Positions 6,941 through 15,835 are shown, counted from the stretch's first letter. The stretch: 37,321 nucleotides of DNA from Bacteroidales bacterium (GCA_009774765.1 VSOK01000027.1:1-37321); one strand, 5' to 3'. Notes: generated from the sequence alone by a model not told the origin. Made by a program: numbers and translations.

Positions 6941-9561
6941 AGACTGAGTGGATAAAAGCCTTAATAATTCAACTCCTTTTATTATTTCTGTTTATAGCTT
7001 TAAATACAGAAATAATGGAGTGGTTTGATACATATATTTTACCAATTCTTTCAGTGGTGAATGAAGGCGTTGTCTCCTCCATACTTTTCATTGCGTTGTG
7101 TTTGCCGATGATAGTATTTTGGTGTGAGAAATTTAAACATTTCTACTATGTTAACCCATTCTATGTATTAAGTAGCATTAATATAGCTTCAATTTATTGG
7201 TATTATAGACTATTTACATCTGATTATGTAATAATCAGATCAGATATTATTCATATAGGATTTTCAGATATTTTCTTTGGTGGGTTATTTCTGTTTGGTA
7301 TAGTGTCTCTTTTGATTGACTTGATAGAGATAAAAGAACCGACCACAAATAAAATGCAAAATGAAGATATTATTCCACTATTAGAGGATATTCCTATTTC
7401 TAATAGAGAGGATGATATCCTTGAATTTGGTGATGAAGTTGATACGTTGTATCAACGCATTATAAACCGTCATACCGCATCGGCATTAAGTATTGGTATA
7501 AATGCTAGATGGGGAGATGGAAAATCCTCATTTATAAATCTCATAGAGGAAAAATTCCTTCAGAATAAAGATCAGTTTATAGTAATCCGATTCAACCCAC
7601 GCTATTCAAATAATGATACAATTCAGTCTGCTTTCTTCAAGAATTTATTTTTGGAACTAAGTAAATACGATGCTAGATTTAAGCATTCATTCAATGATTA
7701 TCTTAGGGTAATTGATGTAATGACTGAAAATAAATATTTGTCTGCGTTGTTTCAGACTTCGAAATTATTTAACCGATCTGACGAAAAAAAACGAATTAAT
7801 GAAGCGATAATGCGTTTGAAAAAACGCATTATTGTTATTATTGAAGATCTAGATCGTCTTATGACAAATGAGATTATTGAAGTGTTCAAATTAATCGATG
7901 GAAATGCGGATTTCAATAATTTAATCTTTATTAGCGCCTACGATAAGAAACGCATTAACTCACAATTAACATCATATGATGAACAGATTATCTATTCTGA
8001 TAAATTCTTCACTTGGGAGCGACCTTTGCCATTACGATCTTCACAATTACTACTAAAATACCTAATACCAAATTTAATAAGTGGTCTTAATTTAAAAAAT
8101 GAGGAAGAAGTGGAGATTAAAAAATCAATAATGGCAAACGCTTCATTTTTCACATCTTATCTTAAAAATCTGCGAGACGTAAAAAGATATATAAACTTAG
8201 TGAAACCATCGCTTGGTAAAATATATAAAGATGTGAAAATACGAGACTTCTTGCTTATTGAATTGGTAAGATATAGATACCCGGAGGAACATAGGGCTTT
8301 GTATGAACAAAATTCTCATAAGGATAGTGAAACAAATTTTGAGCAGAAAATTACTATTGATGGACTTGAAAATCAGTATAAATCTCAAGAAATTTTAAAA
8401 GTCTTATTTCCTGCTGATGGCCATAATTCATACCGTTCCATTAATTCGATAGGTGGATTTTCTATATACTTTCATGAGCATCTATTTGAACATCTTAGCA
8501 TCGAACGATTAAACTCAATGTTTGAGATTGGAAGAGATTATAAATCTATAATCAAAGAAATTTTAGAAAATAAAGAGTGGAATGAGCTTAGTAAATATCT
8601 TGATTCTCTCAATTCGTTGTCATTGCAAAACTGGGATGCGGTATGCAGGTATATTGATATATACACCTATCTTTCTGTGCATTACAATGAAACATTCAAC
8701 TCAACGATAAATGTTGGCGTTTTGCTTGAAAAAAGAGTGGCGGAGAAATTATGCGATAAATTCAAAATATCACAAAAAGAATATAGATCCACATTGTCAA
8801 GTAAACTAACAGGTGATAATGATGAGTATCCATATGAAATTGCGAGTCTGCAACTTTGGGCATATAAGAGTGGAGGGTTAAGATCGGAACTTATTTTCAC
8901 AGAAAGCGAATTGCTGGATATCCTTAAAAATTCGCTCCAAAACTTAATTAAGAATAAGCCGGGTTATACTGCTTTGCATAATAATATTCTTAGAGCTTGT
9001 ATATCATCAATTGATCCAGATAGTAGAAAGGTTACTCTTGACGCAGAAGCGTGTGAAATGGTCTTCAATACCATTGAAAATAAACCAGATGAATTCATAG
9101 CTGATTTTGTCTTTCTCGGAGGAACTTCATCTTCCCCGGATTGGAACAGTATTACCTGTGACCCTTTTTGGAGACAAATTTTCGTGACTCCTGAAAAGAT
9201 TAGATATTTTATATTTGATGAAAAATTAGACGGTTTGACGAATATCAAGAGAGTTCGCAACTTTTGGTCTATATTTGAAATGAATGGTTATAAAGCCATT
9301 GAGTTTGAAGACCAAGGGTCTGTTCAAGCAAAAATTGATACTAATCTTGAATATGAGTACAGCCAACTTGAAGAGATTCTATCAATTGAATATAATGTTA
9401 ATTCATTGGATATCTCTGTGGATATTGTTGATTCGGCATATAAAAAGCTGAAGCATTTTCAGACCACATTGATAGCAAATACGCTTAATATAACCAAAAA
9501 GGGAGATGTCATAAGGTTGATTGATGACAAGTTTGAAGAATTGAAACGCATAAAGAGTTAA
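6937..9561 (+). CDS. Membrane-anchored KAP-family P-loop NTPase
   Basis: This 874-residue protein has an N-terminal membrane region with about four hydrophobic segments (roughly 7-24, 45-62, 80-95, 112-130), then a KAP P-loop domain. The Walker A is ARWGDGKSS (190-198) and the Walker B is IIVIIEDLDRL (298-308), the form typical of KAP (PF07693). The C-terminal ~400 residues are mostly helical with no recognised domain. Start at 6937 (MKTEWIKALI) is preferred to 6883, which would begin upstream of the likely promoter. KAP ATPases include F-plasmid PifA, which blocks T7, and QatA of the Qat antiphage system, so a defence role is plausible but not shown. Sampled GC is about one third, far below its neighbours, pointing to transfer. 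A RhuM-family gene follows after 61 bases. Confidence 0.9.
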   Translation: MKTEWIKALIIQLLLLFLFIALNTEIMEWFDTYILPILSVVNEGVVSSILFIALCLPMIVFWCEKFKHFYYVNPFYVLSSINIASIYWYYRLFTSDYVIIRSDIIHIGFSDIFFGGLFLFGIVSLLIDLIEIKEPTTNKMQNEDIIPLLEDIPISNREDDILEFGDEVDTLYQRIINRHTASALSIGINARWGDGKSSFINLIEEKFLQNKDQFIVIRFNPRYSNNDTIQSAFFKNLFLELSKYDARFKHSFNDYLRVIDVMTENKYLSALFQTSKLFNRSDEKKRINEAIMRLKKRIIVIIEDLDRLMTNEIIEVFKLIDGNADFNNLIFISAYDKKRINSQLTSYDEQIIYSDKFFTWERPLPLRSSQLLLKYLIPNLISGLNLKNEEEVEIKKSIMANASFFTSYLKNLRDVKRYINLVKPSLGKIYKDVKIRDFLLIELVRYRYPEEHRALYEQNSHKDSETNFEQKITIDGLENQYKSQEILKVLFPADGHNSYRSINSIGGFSIYFHEHLFEHLSIERLNSMFEIGRDYKSIIKEILENKEWNELSKYLDSLNSLSLQNWDAVCRYIDIYTYLSVHYNETFNSTINVGVLLEKRVAEKLCDKFKISQKEYRSTLSSKLTGDNDEYPYEIASLQLWAYKSGGLRSELIFTESELLDILKNSLQNLIKNKPGYTALHNNILRACISSIDPDSRKVTLDAEACEMVFNTIENKPDEFIADFVFLGGTSSSPDWNSITCDPFWRQIFVTPEKIRYFIFDEKLDGLTNIKRVRNFWSIFEMNGYKAIEFEDQGSVQAKIDTNLEYEYSQLEEILSIEYNVNSLDISVDIVDSAYKKLKHFQTTLIANTLNITKKGDVIRLIDDKFEELKRIKS

Positions 9562-9622
9562 TCAACGAAGACTTATAGAGTATGTTTAGGTGTAGTTTTT
9601 CATTACTGCTAATTTGTTTAAT

Positions 9623-10630
9623 ATGGATAACGGACAAATAATACTTTTTCAGACGCAGGGAGGCGAGACGAAGATTGAGGTTCGGCTTGCCAATGAGACT
9701 GTCTGGCTCACTGCCGACCAGATGGCGGAACTGTTTCAACGCGACCGCTCAACTATACAACGACATATCAAAAGAATCTATGATGACGGTGAGTTGACCG
9801 CCGAATCAACTTGTGCATTTTTTGCACAAGTTCAAACGGAGGGTAAACGTCAGGTTGAGCGTAAGATTCCCATTTATAACCTTGATATGATTATCAGCGT
9901 GGGGTATCGTGTCAACTCGCATCGTGGAGTGCAGTTCAGGCAGTGGGCTACGCAAGTGCTGAAAGAGTATATGATTAAGGGATTCGTCCTTAACGACGAT
10001 TTGCTCAAAAACGCTGGACAAGGGAATTATTTCGATGAACTATTGACCCGCATCCGCGATATTCGTAGTTCTGAGAAGGTGTTCTATCGTAAGGTGCTGG
10101 AGATTTATGCCCTTAGCATCGACTATGACCCTCGCACTTCTATAACTCAACAGTTCTTTAAGACAGTGCAGAACAAGATGCACTTTGCCGCCCACGGACA
10201 TACTGCCGCAGAGGTTATCTATGACCGTGCCGATGCCGAAAAGGATTTCATGGGTCTAACAACGTGGCGGGGAGCTATGCCTACGAAACATGAGGCTGAG
10301 ATTGCGAAGAATTATCTTTCGGAAGAAGAAGTCGATATGCTGAACCGTATTGTCAACCTGTATCTTGACTTTGCAGAGTTGCAAGCCAAGGGCCACGTCC
10401 CAATGTATATGAAAGACTGGATTCAGAAACTCGATGACTTCCTTAAGCTGTCTGGTAAAGAATTATTGAACCATGCCGGAAGCATATCTGCTGAAGTAGC
10501 CAAAATGAAAGCCAATGAGGAGTATGATAAATTCCGCGAGCGTACCCAATACCAACTATCTACGGTAGAAATCCACTTCCTTGACGCCTTTGAAGCGGAA
10601 AGAAAGCGACTCGGAGGCAAAGAATCATAA
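9623..10630 (+). CDS. RhuM-family protein (virulence RhuM, PF13310)
   Basis: This 335-residue soluble protein begins MDNGQIILFQTQGGETKIEV. It carries the family's N-terminal DNA-binding-like block (ETVWLTADQMAELFQRDRST, then IQRHIKRIYDDGEL) and the later FRQWATQVLKEYMIKGFVLN and HAAAEV-like region (AAHGHTAAEVIYDRADAEK). RhuM proteins were named from a Salmonella pathogenicity island. They are frequent in Bacteroidetes accessory DNA, often beside restriction-modification genes, and their biochemical role is unresolved. ATG at 9623 is used rather than TTG at 9614. Base composition is near the chromosomal level, unlike the KAP gene just upstream, so the two may have separate histories. A hairpin and tRNA-Arg follow. 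Confidence 0.9.
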   Translation: MDNGQIILFQTQGGETKIEVRLANETVWLTADQMAELFQRDRSTIQRHIKRIYDDGELTAESTCAFFAQVQTEGKRQVERKIPIYNLDMIISVGYRVNSHRGVQFRQWATQVLKEYMIKGFVLNDDLLKNAGQGNYFDELLTRIRDIRSSEKVFYRKVLEIYALSIDYDPRTSITQQFFKTVQNKMHFAAHGHTAAEVIYDRADAEKDFMGLTTWRGAMPTKHEAEIAKNYLSEEEVDMLNRIVNLYLDFAELQAKGHVPMYMKDWIQKLDDFLKLSGKELLNHAGSISAEVAKMKANEEYDKFRERTQYQLSTVEIHFLDAFEAERKRLGGKES

Positions 10631-10698
10631 TCCCAATTGCCATATGCTGCCACGCCAAGATGTTGACATCGCAGCTTCTTTGACAAAATGTTGAAAAG

Positions 10699-10739
10699 AA
10701 ATAAGCCAAACTGCTGATGAATAGCAATTTGGCTTATTT
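10699..10739 (-). terminator. Terminator hairpin of tRNA-Arg, possibly bidirectional
   Basis: Arms 10699-10715 (AAATAAGCCAAACTGCT) and 10723-10739 pair over 17 positions with one mismatch around a 7-base loop. On the minus strand it begins 3 bases past the encoded CCA of the tRNA and is followed by a U-rich run (TTATTTCTTTTC). On the plus strand it could also stop transcripts leaving the RhuM gene. Confidence 0.8.
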
Positions 10740-10742
10740 TAG

Positions 10743-10819
10743 TGGTGATTCGGTTGGGATTCGAACCCAAGACCCACAGCTTAGAAGGCTGTTGCTCTAT
10801 CCAACTGAGCTACCGAACC
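10743..10819 (-). tRNA. tRNA-Arg, anticodon TCT, CCA encoded
   Basis: The minus strand folds as a tRNA: acceptor 5' GGTTCGG pairs with 3' CCGAATC (one G-T pair), D-arm AGCTCAGTTGGATAGAGC, anticodon arm CAGC-CTTCTAA-GCTG giving anticodon TCT, and T-arm TTGGG-TTCGAAT-CCCAA. The discriminator base is A, and CCA is encoded at 10745-10743. TCT reads AGA/AGG arginine codons. Its 3' end faces the accessory genes at 3.4-10.7 kb, the orientation in which integrative elements usually lie beside tRNA genes. Confidence 0.97.
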
Positions 10820-10866
10820 GATCCGTCATTTCCGCTTATGCGCAATAAAATTGTGCGAAAGCGGAT

Positions 10867-10898
10867 GCAAAGATATGTTTTTAATTTAGAATGACAAA
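10867..10898 (-). promoter_or_regulatory. Promoter of tRNA-Arg
   Basis: On the minus strand TTTG (10898-10895), exactly 19 bases, then TATCTTTG (10875-10868) match the Bacteroidetes consensus without change. Transcription would start about 45 bases before the mature tRNA 5' end. Confidence 0.8.
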
Positions 10899-11019
10899 AT
10901 TTTATGATATATCAATTGTCCTTTCTTGTCATTTTGAACCAATATTGCATTTCTGCAATTCTATACGGACCATATACACAAAGGCAGGAAAATTGTATTG
11001 CCTGTCTGGTTGATTGCCA

Positions 11020-12852
11020 ATGAGAATAATGAAAAAGAATATATCGGACAGGATTTCGCCTGAAACGGCTGCAAGGCTGACTTTGTTGTGGAGGTTGCTT
11101 ACAGCCTGTGTGGCGGTGACTACTATTGGAGCCATCGTCGTCGATTATGGATTTGTGCTTGACAGCAAGGAAATGTCTGTCATATTGGACATTTATCAGG
11201 GTGCCTGGTACTTTTATTTCTCGACATTCTGTATCAAGCTGTTTTTCCAATGGAAAAGGATAACGAGGCGTACCGTGGCCCTGACTGCCACATTGGGCCT
11301 TCTGCTCTTCCTGTCATCGTTGCCCAAGTTCTTTGCATTCGCCGGTTCCGTACAATGGATTTCCGATTTGTGGACCTTGCTTTCAGGGAAATATTTCATG
11401 ATAGCGATACTCGGGCTGTTCTCTGTGCTGGAGGTCTCTAAAAGTGTGGTCAACTTCATCAACAAGAAGACGAATCCGGCTCTGCTGATGGCGACCTGCT
11501 TTGCCGTCATCATCTTCTTCGGGGCTCTGCTCCTGCTGCTGCCGAGGTCTACGCTTGAAAACGTACGTCTTCCTTTGGCGGATGCCATTTTCATCTCCAC
11601 GAGCGCAGTGTGTGTGACAGGATTGTCCACAGTCGACATCGCGCGGACCTTTTCGCTTGAAGGGCAGATTGTCATCGCCCTGCTCATCCAGACGGGAGGT
11701 TTGGGAGTAATGACGATCACGAGCTTCTTTGCGGTGTCATTTATGGGAGGGACAGGCCTCTTCAACCAGATTGCCTTGCGTGATATGGTCGGTTCTGATA
11801 CATTCCGCTCCCTGATATCCACATTGTTGTACATCCTTGGATTCACCTTTGTCATAGAGACGGCAGGGGCTGTGCTGATATGGCTGAGCATACATTCCAC
11901 TATGGATATGACATTGCCCCAGGAAATATTTTTCTCGGTATTCCATTCCGTATCCGCCTTCTGCAATGCCGGGTTTTCCATATTGTCCGGCAATCTCGGG
12001 AACCCTCTGCTTCTGGACGGCACCCATAACGGATTCTATATTATAATAACGGTCCTTATCGTATCCGGAGGAATCGGATTTCCTATTCTGATGAATCTCA
12101 AGGAAACCCTCGCATATTATCTAAGGGCCGCGGCAGATAAACTTTCGGGGAAAAAGAACTTAAGGGGGAGGTATATCCATATTGCCAATATCAATACCAA
12201 GATAGTGATTGTCACCACAGCTGTCCTTATTGCTGCCGGAACAGCCTCCATTGCAGCCGTTGAATGGAACGGAGCCCTTGCCGGTATGTCCTGGCAGGCC
12301 AAGATAGTCCACTCCCTGTTCAATTCGGTCTCTCCGAGGACTGCCGGATTCAACAGTGTGGACCTTACGATGATGTCTTTCCTGACCATCATCGTATATA
12401 CTGTACTGATGTGGATCGGAGGCGCGTCGCAGTCCACTGCAGGAGGTATAAAGGTGAATACTCTGGCTGTCTCGGTGGCCAATCTGATCTCCATTGTGAA
12501 GGGCAGGAGCAATGTGGTCCTGTTCAAACGTGAGATTTCACACGGTTCTGTCCGGAGGGCATCCGCAGTCGTTTTCGGATCTGTGGTTACGATACTTGTG
12601 TTTTTCGTCGCGCTCGTTGTAATGGAGCCCGGACTGGAGCCGGAAGCATTGCTGTTTGAGACTGTATCCGCATTTTCAACGGTAGGTTCAAGCCTGAATG
12701 TCACCCCGTTGCTTTCGGACTCAAGCAAGGTGACGGTATCCGTTTTGATGTTCATCGGGCGTGTCGGACTTGTAACCGTGCTTATGAGCCTTATACCTCA
12801 TACGGAAGAACCTAAATACAGGCTTCCTGAAGGTGATGTGATAATAAACTGA
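11020..12852 (+). CDS. trkH: TrkH/KtrB-type potassium uptake channel subunit
   Basis: This integral membrane protein of about 610 residues conducts K+ (possibly Na+-coupled) under control of a cytosolic RCK protein. All four pore loops of the TrkH/KtrB superfamily are visible: STSAVCVTGLSTVD, SVSAFCNAGFSIL, SVSPRTAGFNSVDL and TVSAFSTVGSSLNV, each with the filter glycine. Many hydrophobic helices surround them. The N-terminal ~150 residues add extra membrane segments, longer than a minimal KtrB. The start is uncertain: ATG at 11020 is used here, but ATG at 11029 (MKKNISDRISPE) is equally good. The regulator gene follows after 13 bases, so the two form an operon. Confidence 0.95.
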   Translation: MRIMKKNISDRISPETAARLTLLWRLLTACVAVTTIGAIVVDYGFVLDSKEMSVILDIYQGAWYFYFSTFCIKLFFQWKRITRRTVALTATLGLLLFLSSLPKFFAFAGSVQWISDLWTLLSGKYFMIAILGLFSVLEVSKSVVNFINKKTNPALLMATCFAVIIFFGALLLLLPRSTLENVRLPLADAIFISTSAVCVTGLSTVDIARTFSLEGQIVIALLIQTGGLGVMTITSFFAVSFMGGTGLFNQIALRDMVGSDTFRSLISTLLYILGFTFVIETAGAVLIWLSIHSTMDMTLPQEIFFSVFHSVSAFCNAGFSILSGNLGNPLLLDGTHNGFYIIITVLIVSGGIGFPILMNLKETLAYYLRAAADKLSGKKNLRGRYIHIANINTKIVIVTTAVLIAAGTASIAAVEWNGALAGMSWQAKIVHSLFNSVSPRTAGFNSVDLTMMSFLTIIVYTVLMWIGGASQSTAGGIKVNTLAVSVANLISIVKGRSNVVLFKREISHGSVRRASAVVFGSVVTILVFFVALVVMEPGLEPEALLFETVSAFSTVGSSLNVTPLLSDSSKVTVSVLMFIGRVGLVTVLMSLIPHTEEPKYRLPEGDVIIN

Positions 12853-12865
12853 TATACTGTATTAT

Positions 12866-13285
12866 ATGAAATTTTTGATAATAGGATTGGGGAATTTCGG
12901 CCGTACACTGGCTGAAGAACTTACCGACAGGGGACACGATGTGATAGGAGTGGATCTCGACAGGCATCGCATTGAAGAAATAAAGGACCGTATCTCAGTC
13001 GCATATATTATGGATGCGACGGAGCAGACTGCACTGCAGGCTCTGCCATTGGATGAAATGGACTGTGTGATTGTTGCCGTCGGGCAGAGTATGGAACACT
13101 CGTTGAGAGCCGTCGCTTCATTGAAAGCCTTGTCTGTAAAGAAGATCTATTCGAGAGCTCTTGACAGGATGCACGAATCGATATTGAAGGCGATGGACAT
13201 AGACAAGATCTTTATTCCGGAATGCTATGCCGCCCGTATCTTCGCCGGAAAACTTTCAGACAGCACATTTGATGATATGCAGTAA
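12866..13285 (+). CDS. TrkA/KtrA-type RCK regulator, N-terminal domain only
   Basis: This 139-residue protein is a single RCK-N (TrkA-N) Rossmann domain. It begins MKFLIIGLGNFGRTLAEEL with the glycine-rich nucleotide loop GLGNFG, then DVIGVDLD with the acidic residue that binds the ribose, and ends near IDKIFIPECYAARIFAGKL. It should bind NAD(H) or ATP/ADP and gate the channel encoded just upstream. Ordinary KtrA proteins are near 220 residues and carry a C-terminal RCK-C domain; here the stop at 13285 comes right after the RCK-N domain. The convergent gene starts its stop codon 2 bases later, so there is no room for the missing part. Confidence 0.9.
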   Translation: MKFLIIGLGNFGRTLAEELTDRGHDVIGVDLDRHRIEEIKDRISVAYIMDATEQTALQALPLDEMDCVIVAVGQSMEHSLRAVASLKALSVKKIYSRALDRMHESILKAMDIDKIFIPECYAARIFAGKLSDSTFDDMQ

Positions 13286-13287
13286 AA

Positions 13288-14235
13288 TCACCCACGTGCG
13301 TTGCTTTTCAGGGCTTTTCCGGCCATTTCTATTCCGGTGACAAGAGCGAATCCGATTATGGCGAAGCATATTGCCCCGGCAATGTGATAGTCTATGAGTC
13401 CGGTATATTCGGCCATAGCTTCACTGATTACATCCGTTCCGGGCATTCCCTCAGGAATTGAAAACTGTGAGCGCACGATAGCTTCCATATTGCTCCACGG
13501 CCAGACTTTCACCAGTGAACCGATTATGAATCCGGCCAATACGACAAGAGTCTGCCTGTGATACCGTGCGAGCAGCCAATGCAGGAATTTTGAAAACGCA
13601 AGTATTCCTGCTGCCGCTCCTGTCGCGAAGACGGCAAGCACAGCGATGTCCATATCCACAATCGCATTCATTATGTATTCATACTTCCCGAGGATCAGGA
13701 GGATGAAGCTCCCTGATATTCCCGGAAGTATCATTGCGCATATTGCAATGGATCCGCTGAGGAATATGAACCAAAGTCCGTCCGGAGTCTGTGTCGGCGA
13801 AAGTGTGCAGACGACAATCCCGAGCACCGTACCTGCCGCAAGGAAGATGACATCTTTGAAATTCCAGTCCTTTACTCCGCGCAGGATAAAGATTGAAGAG
13901 GCTACGATAAGCCCGAAAAAGAAAGCCCAGGTATGGATAGGATATGTTGACAGCAGGAACTGCATAAGTTTCGCGAGAGACAGTACGCTCAGCAGGATTC
14001 CGGCAAATACGCATACAAGGAAATTCCCGTTTATATGTTTCCAGAAAGCTTTCAGTCTGCCTGTAAAAAGCATCTTTACAGCGTATGTGTCTATCGCATT
14101 GATCGATCCGATAAGCTCCTCATAGATGCCTGTCATAAATGCGATTGTCCCTCCGGACACTCCGGGGATTACGTCAGCGGCTCCCATACAGGCTCCTTTG
14201 ACGGTGACCATAAGGTACTTGGTGTAATTTTTCAT
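13288..14235 (-). CDS. DUF368 membrane protein, PopT-type polyprenyl-phosphate translocase
   Basis: This 315-residue polytopic membrane protein opens with the DUF368 signature GACMGAADVIPGVSGGTIAF followed by MTGIYEELI, repeated in weaker form at AICAMILPGISGSFILLILG. About eight hydrophobic segments are visible. DUF368 (PopT) members were reported to recycle undecaprenyl phosphate across the cytoplasmic membrane for cell-wall and envelope synthesis; that role is inferred from the family. Its ATG overlaps the stop of the upstream probable DUF6913 gene (14232-14235), so they are translationally coupled. It is the last gene of a three-gene minus-strand operon and converges on the TrkA-like gene with a 2-base gap. 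Confidence 0.92.
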   Translation of the reverse strand: MKNYTKYLMVTVKGACMGAADVIPGVSGGTIAFMTGIYEELIGSINAIDTYAVKMLFTGRLKAFWKHINGNFLVCVFAGILLSVLSLAKLMQFLLSTYPIHTWAFFFGLIVASSIFILRGVKDWNFKDVIFLAAGTVLGIVVCTLSPTQTPDGLWFIFLSGSIAICAMILPGISGSFILLILGKYEYIMNAIVDMDIAVLAVFATGAAAGILAFSKFLHWLLARYHRQTLVVLAGFIIGSLVKVWPWSNMEAIVRSQFSIPEGMPGTDVISEAMAEYTGLIDYHIAGAICFAIIGFALVTGIEMAGKALKSNARG

Positions 14236-14765
14236 CCTATTTTTGTGAGAAATTCTTTGATTGTGCCGAATATGTCGTTGACTGTGTCAGCACGGCTGCT
14301 GCCGTCAGAAGACGAGCTGACAACGAAGTCATACGGATCGCCTTTGAAAGCTTTCCATCCTATCTTGAACCTTGCCCTTGCGCACTTGGATATATATTCT
14401 ATGCAATATGAATCACTGTCCACCAGACAGATATACAGATCGTACGTCTTTGAAAGGACGGCGGATGTCTTGGATGCGTCCGGACGCCCTGTCCAGTTGA
14501 GGTCTTTCCTTATGACCGTCTCCTGAAGCTCTGTCACCATCTGTACGTCTTTCTTGAATTTGCGCATATCAACGTACAGCAGTGTGAGGGAGATATTGTG
14601 GTCACGGCAGAATTTTTCCAGATTTTTCCTGCATTTTTCAAATTCGGGAATACCGGCGTCCATCACGGCCGCGACAGTATGGATATCCTTCAGGGCGACA
14701 AAGCCTGTCCTGTCCTTGAATGAGTCCTTCTTTAGTCTTTTCCGTCTGAAAAAATTCCTGCACAT
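14232..14765 (-). CDS. Bacteroidales conserved protein, probable DUF6913 family
   Basis: This 177-residue soluble protein starts with a basic segment (MCRNFFRRKRLKKDSFKDRT). A Rossmann-like pattern follows (VALKDIHTVAAVMDAG, later LTLLYVDMRK, YDLYICLVDSDSYCIEY, KIGWKAFKGDPYDFVV). From memory it matches small Bacteroidetes proteins labelled DUF6913, with no known function. It sits between a PfkB-type kinase (3-base gap upstream) and the DUF368 translocase (4-base overlap downstream), so all three are probably expressed together. No catalytic motif can be claimed. Confidence 0.8.
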   Translation of the reverse strand: MCRNFFRRKRLKKDSFKDRTGFVALKDIHTVAAVMDAGIPEFEKCRKNLEKFCRDHNISLTLLYVDMRKFKKDVQMVTELQETVIRKDLNWTGRPDASKTSAVLSKTYDLYICLVDSDSYCIEYISKCARARFKIGWKAFKGDPYDFVVSSSSDGSSRADTVNDIFGTIKEFLTKIG

Positions 14766-14768
14766 TCT

Positions 14769-15767
14769 CTATTTTTTTGTATTAGCTGCTATAAGTTCTC
14801 TGATCTCAGCTTTCGCCGACTTCCAGCGCGGTATATCAATTTTCGTACCTATGACCTCGACTACTTTGGCCGCTATTATGGACCCGATCTCGCCGCATAC
14901 TTTCAGCGGCATTCCCAAAGAGTGAGCGTATAGGAATCCTGCGGCGTATGTGTCTCCTGCTCCCGTTGCATCGATTGTGGCAGCCGGCCAGGCCGGGATA
15001 TAGTGGTATTCGTCACCGCTTTTCAGCATGGAACCGTCCTTTCCGACCTTTACCACGGCTATCTCGCAATGCCTGGCCAGTTCATCAAGCGCCTCGCGCG
15101 GTTCCATCTTGGTAAATGCCTTTGCTTCAGTCTCGTTCGCGAATACTATATCCACATATTTGTCCACGATGTCGTGAAGGAATGCATCGTTGGATTCGAC
15201 GACATTGTAGGATGCCATATCGATTGAAATGATGCATCCGGCATTCTTCGCCATTTCGACTGCACGGCGTATAAGCTGCTGGTTCTGCACAAGATAGCCT
15301 TCGATATGAAAATAGTCATATCCTTTGAAATGCTCAGGCTTGAGATCTTCAGGAACAAGCTCGAGAGCCGCACCGAGATAGACTGCAAATGTCCTTTCTG
15401 CATTAGGGGCCGTGATGAACACCATCGCACGTCCTGACGAATTTACGCCTTTCATAAGGTTGGACTGTATGCCGTATTGCTCCTGGTCGCTTCTGAACAG
15501 GTGTCCGAGCTCATCATCTCCCACTTTGCCGATGAAACCGGATTCCATACCGAAAATGGCCGTGCCTGTGATAGTGTTGGCTGCGGAGCCTCCGGCTACA
15601 TATTGTACGCCCATCTGCTTGAGAGTCTGCCAGATCTTGTCTCCTGTTTCCATATCAACGTGCTGCATACTGCCGCGCGGCAGATGGAATTCCTTGAGCA
15701 GACTGTCGTCAGGAAGAACCGCAAGAATGTCCGTCAGCGCGTTCCCCATTCCTAATATAGATTTCAT
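14769..15767 (-). CDS. PfkB-family carbohydrate kinase, adenosine-kinase-like
   Basis: This 332-residue kinase of the ribokinase/PfkB family begins MKSILGMGNALTDILAVLPD. It has the substrate loop GGSAANT (59-65), the family-typical YFHIEGYLV, and the anion-hole/catalytic signature DATGAGDTYAAG with catalytic D272. Bacteroidetes members of this subgroup are annotated as adenosine or sugar kinases; the exact substrate cannot be read from the sequence. It heads a minus-strand operon with the probable DUF6913 and DUF368 genes. A TATCTTTG element at 15835-15828 gives a plausible promoter with a leader of about 55 bases. Confidence 0.9.
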   Translation of the reverse strand: MKSILGMGNALTDILAVLPDDSLLKEFHLPRGSMQHVDMETGDKIWQTLKQMGVQYVAGGSAANTITGTAIFGMESGFIGKVGDDELGHLFRSDQEQYGIQSNLMKGVNSSGRAMVFITAPNAERTFAVYLGAALELVPEDLKPEHFKGYDYFHIEGYLVQNQQLIRRAVEMAKNAGCIISIDMASYNVVESNDAFLHDIVDKYVDIVFANETEAKAFTKMEPREALDELARHCEIAVVKVGKDGSMLKSGDEYHYIPAWPAATIDATGAGDTYAAGFLYAHSLGMPLKVCGEIGSIIAAKVVEVIGTKIDIPRWKSAKAEIRELIAANTKK

Positions 15768-15827
15768 ACAAAGATAAATCAGTTAAAATGTACGGATAAT
15801 TTTCCGATGGTATCGGAACGATGCGGG

Positions 15828-15835
15828 CAAAGATA
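15828..15835 (-). promoter_or_regulatory. Possible -7 element of the kinase operon
   Basis: TATCTTTG on the minus strand matches TAnnTTTG; about 19 bases upstream only a weak CTG resembles the TTTG box. A second TATCTTTG at 15776-15769 ends one base before the ATG and is too close to serve this start. Confidence 0.45.

Noticed and set aside
6753..6947. 64-codon GTG frame before the KAP gene
   Set aside because: It competes with the more protein-like frame at 6749-6940 and overlaps the KAP start without a coupling signal.
3399..7000. Left attachment site copying the tRNA-Arg 3' end
   Set aside because: Scanning by eye for the T-arm and acceptor sequence found no second copy; shorter or degenerate copies could be missed.
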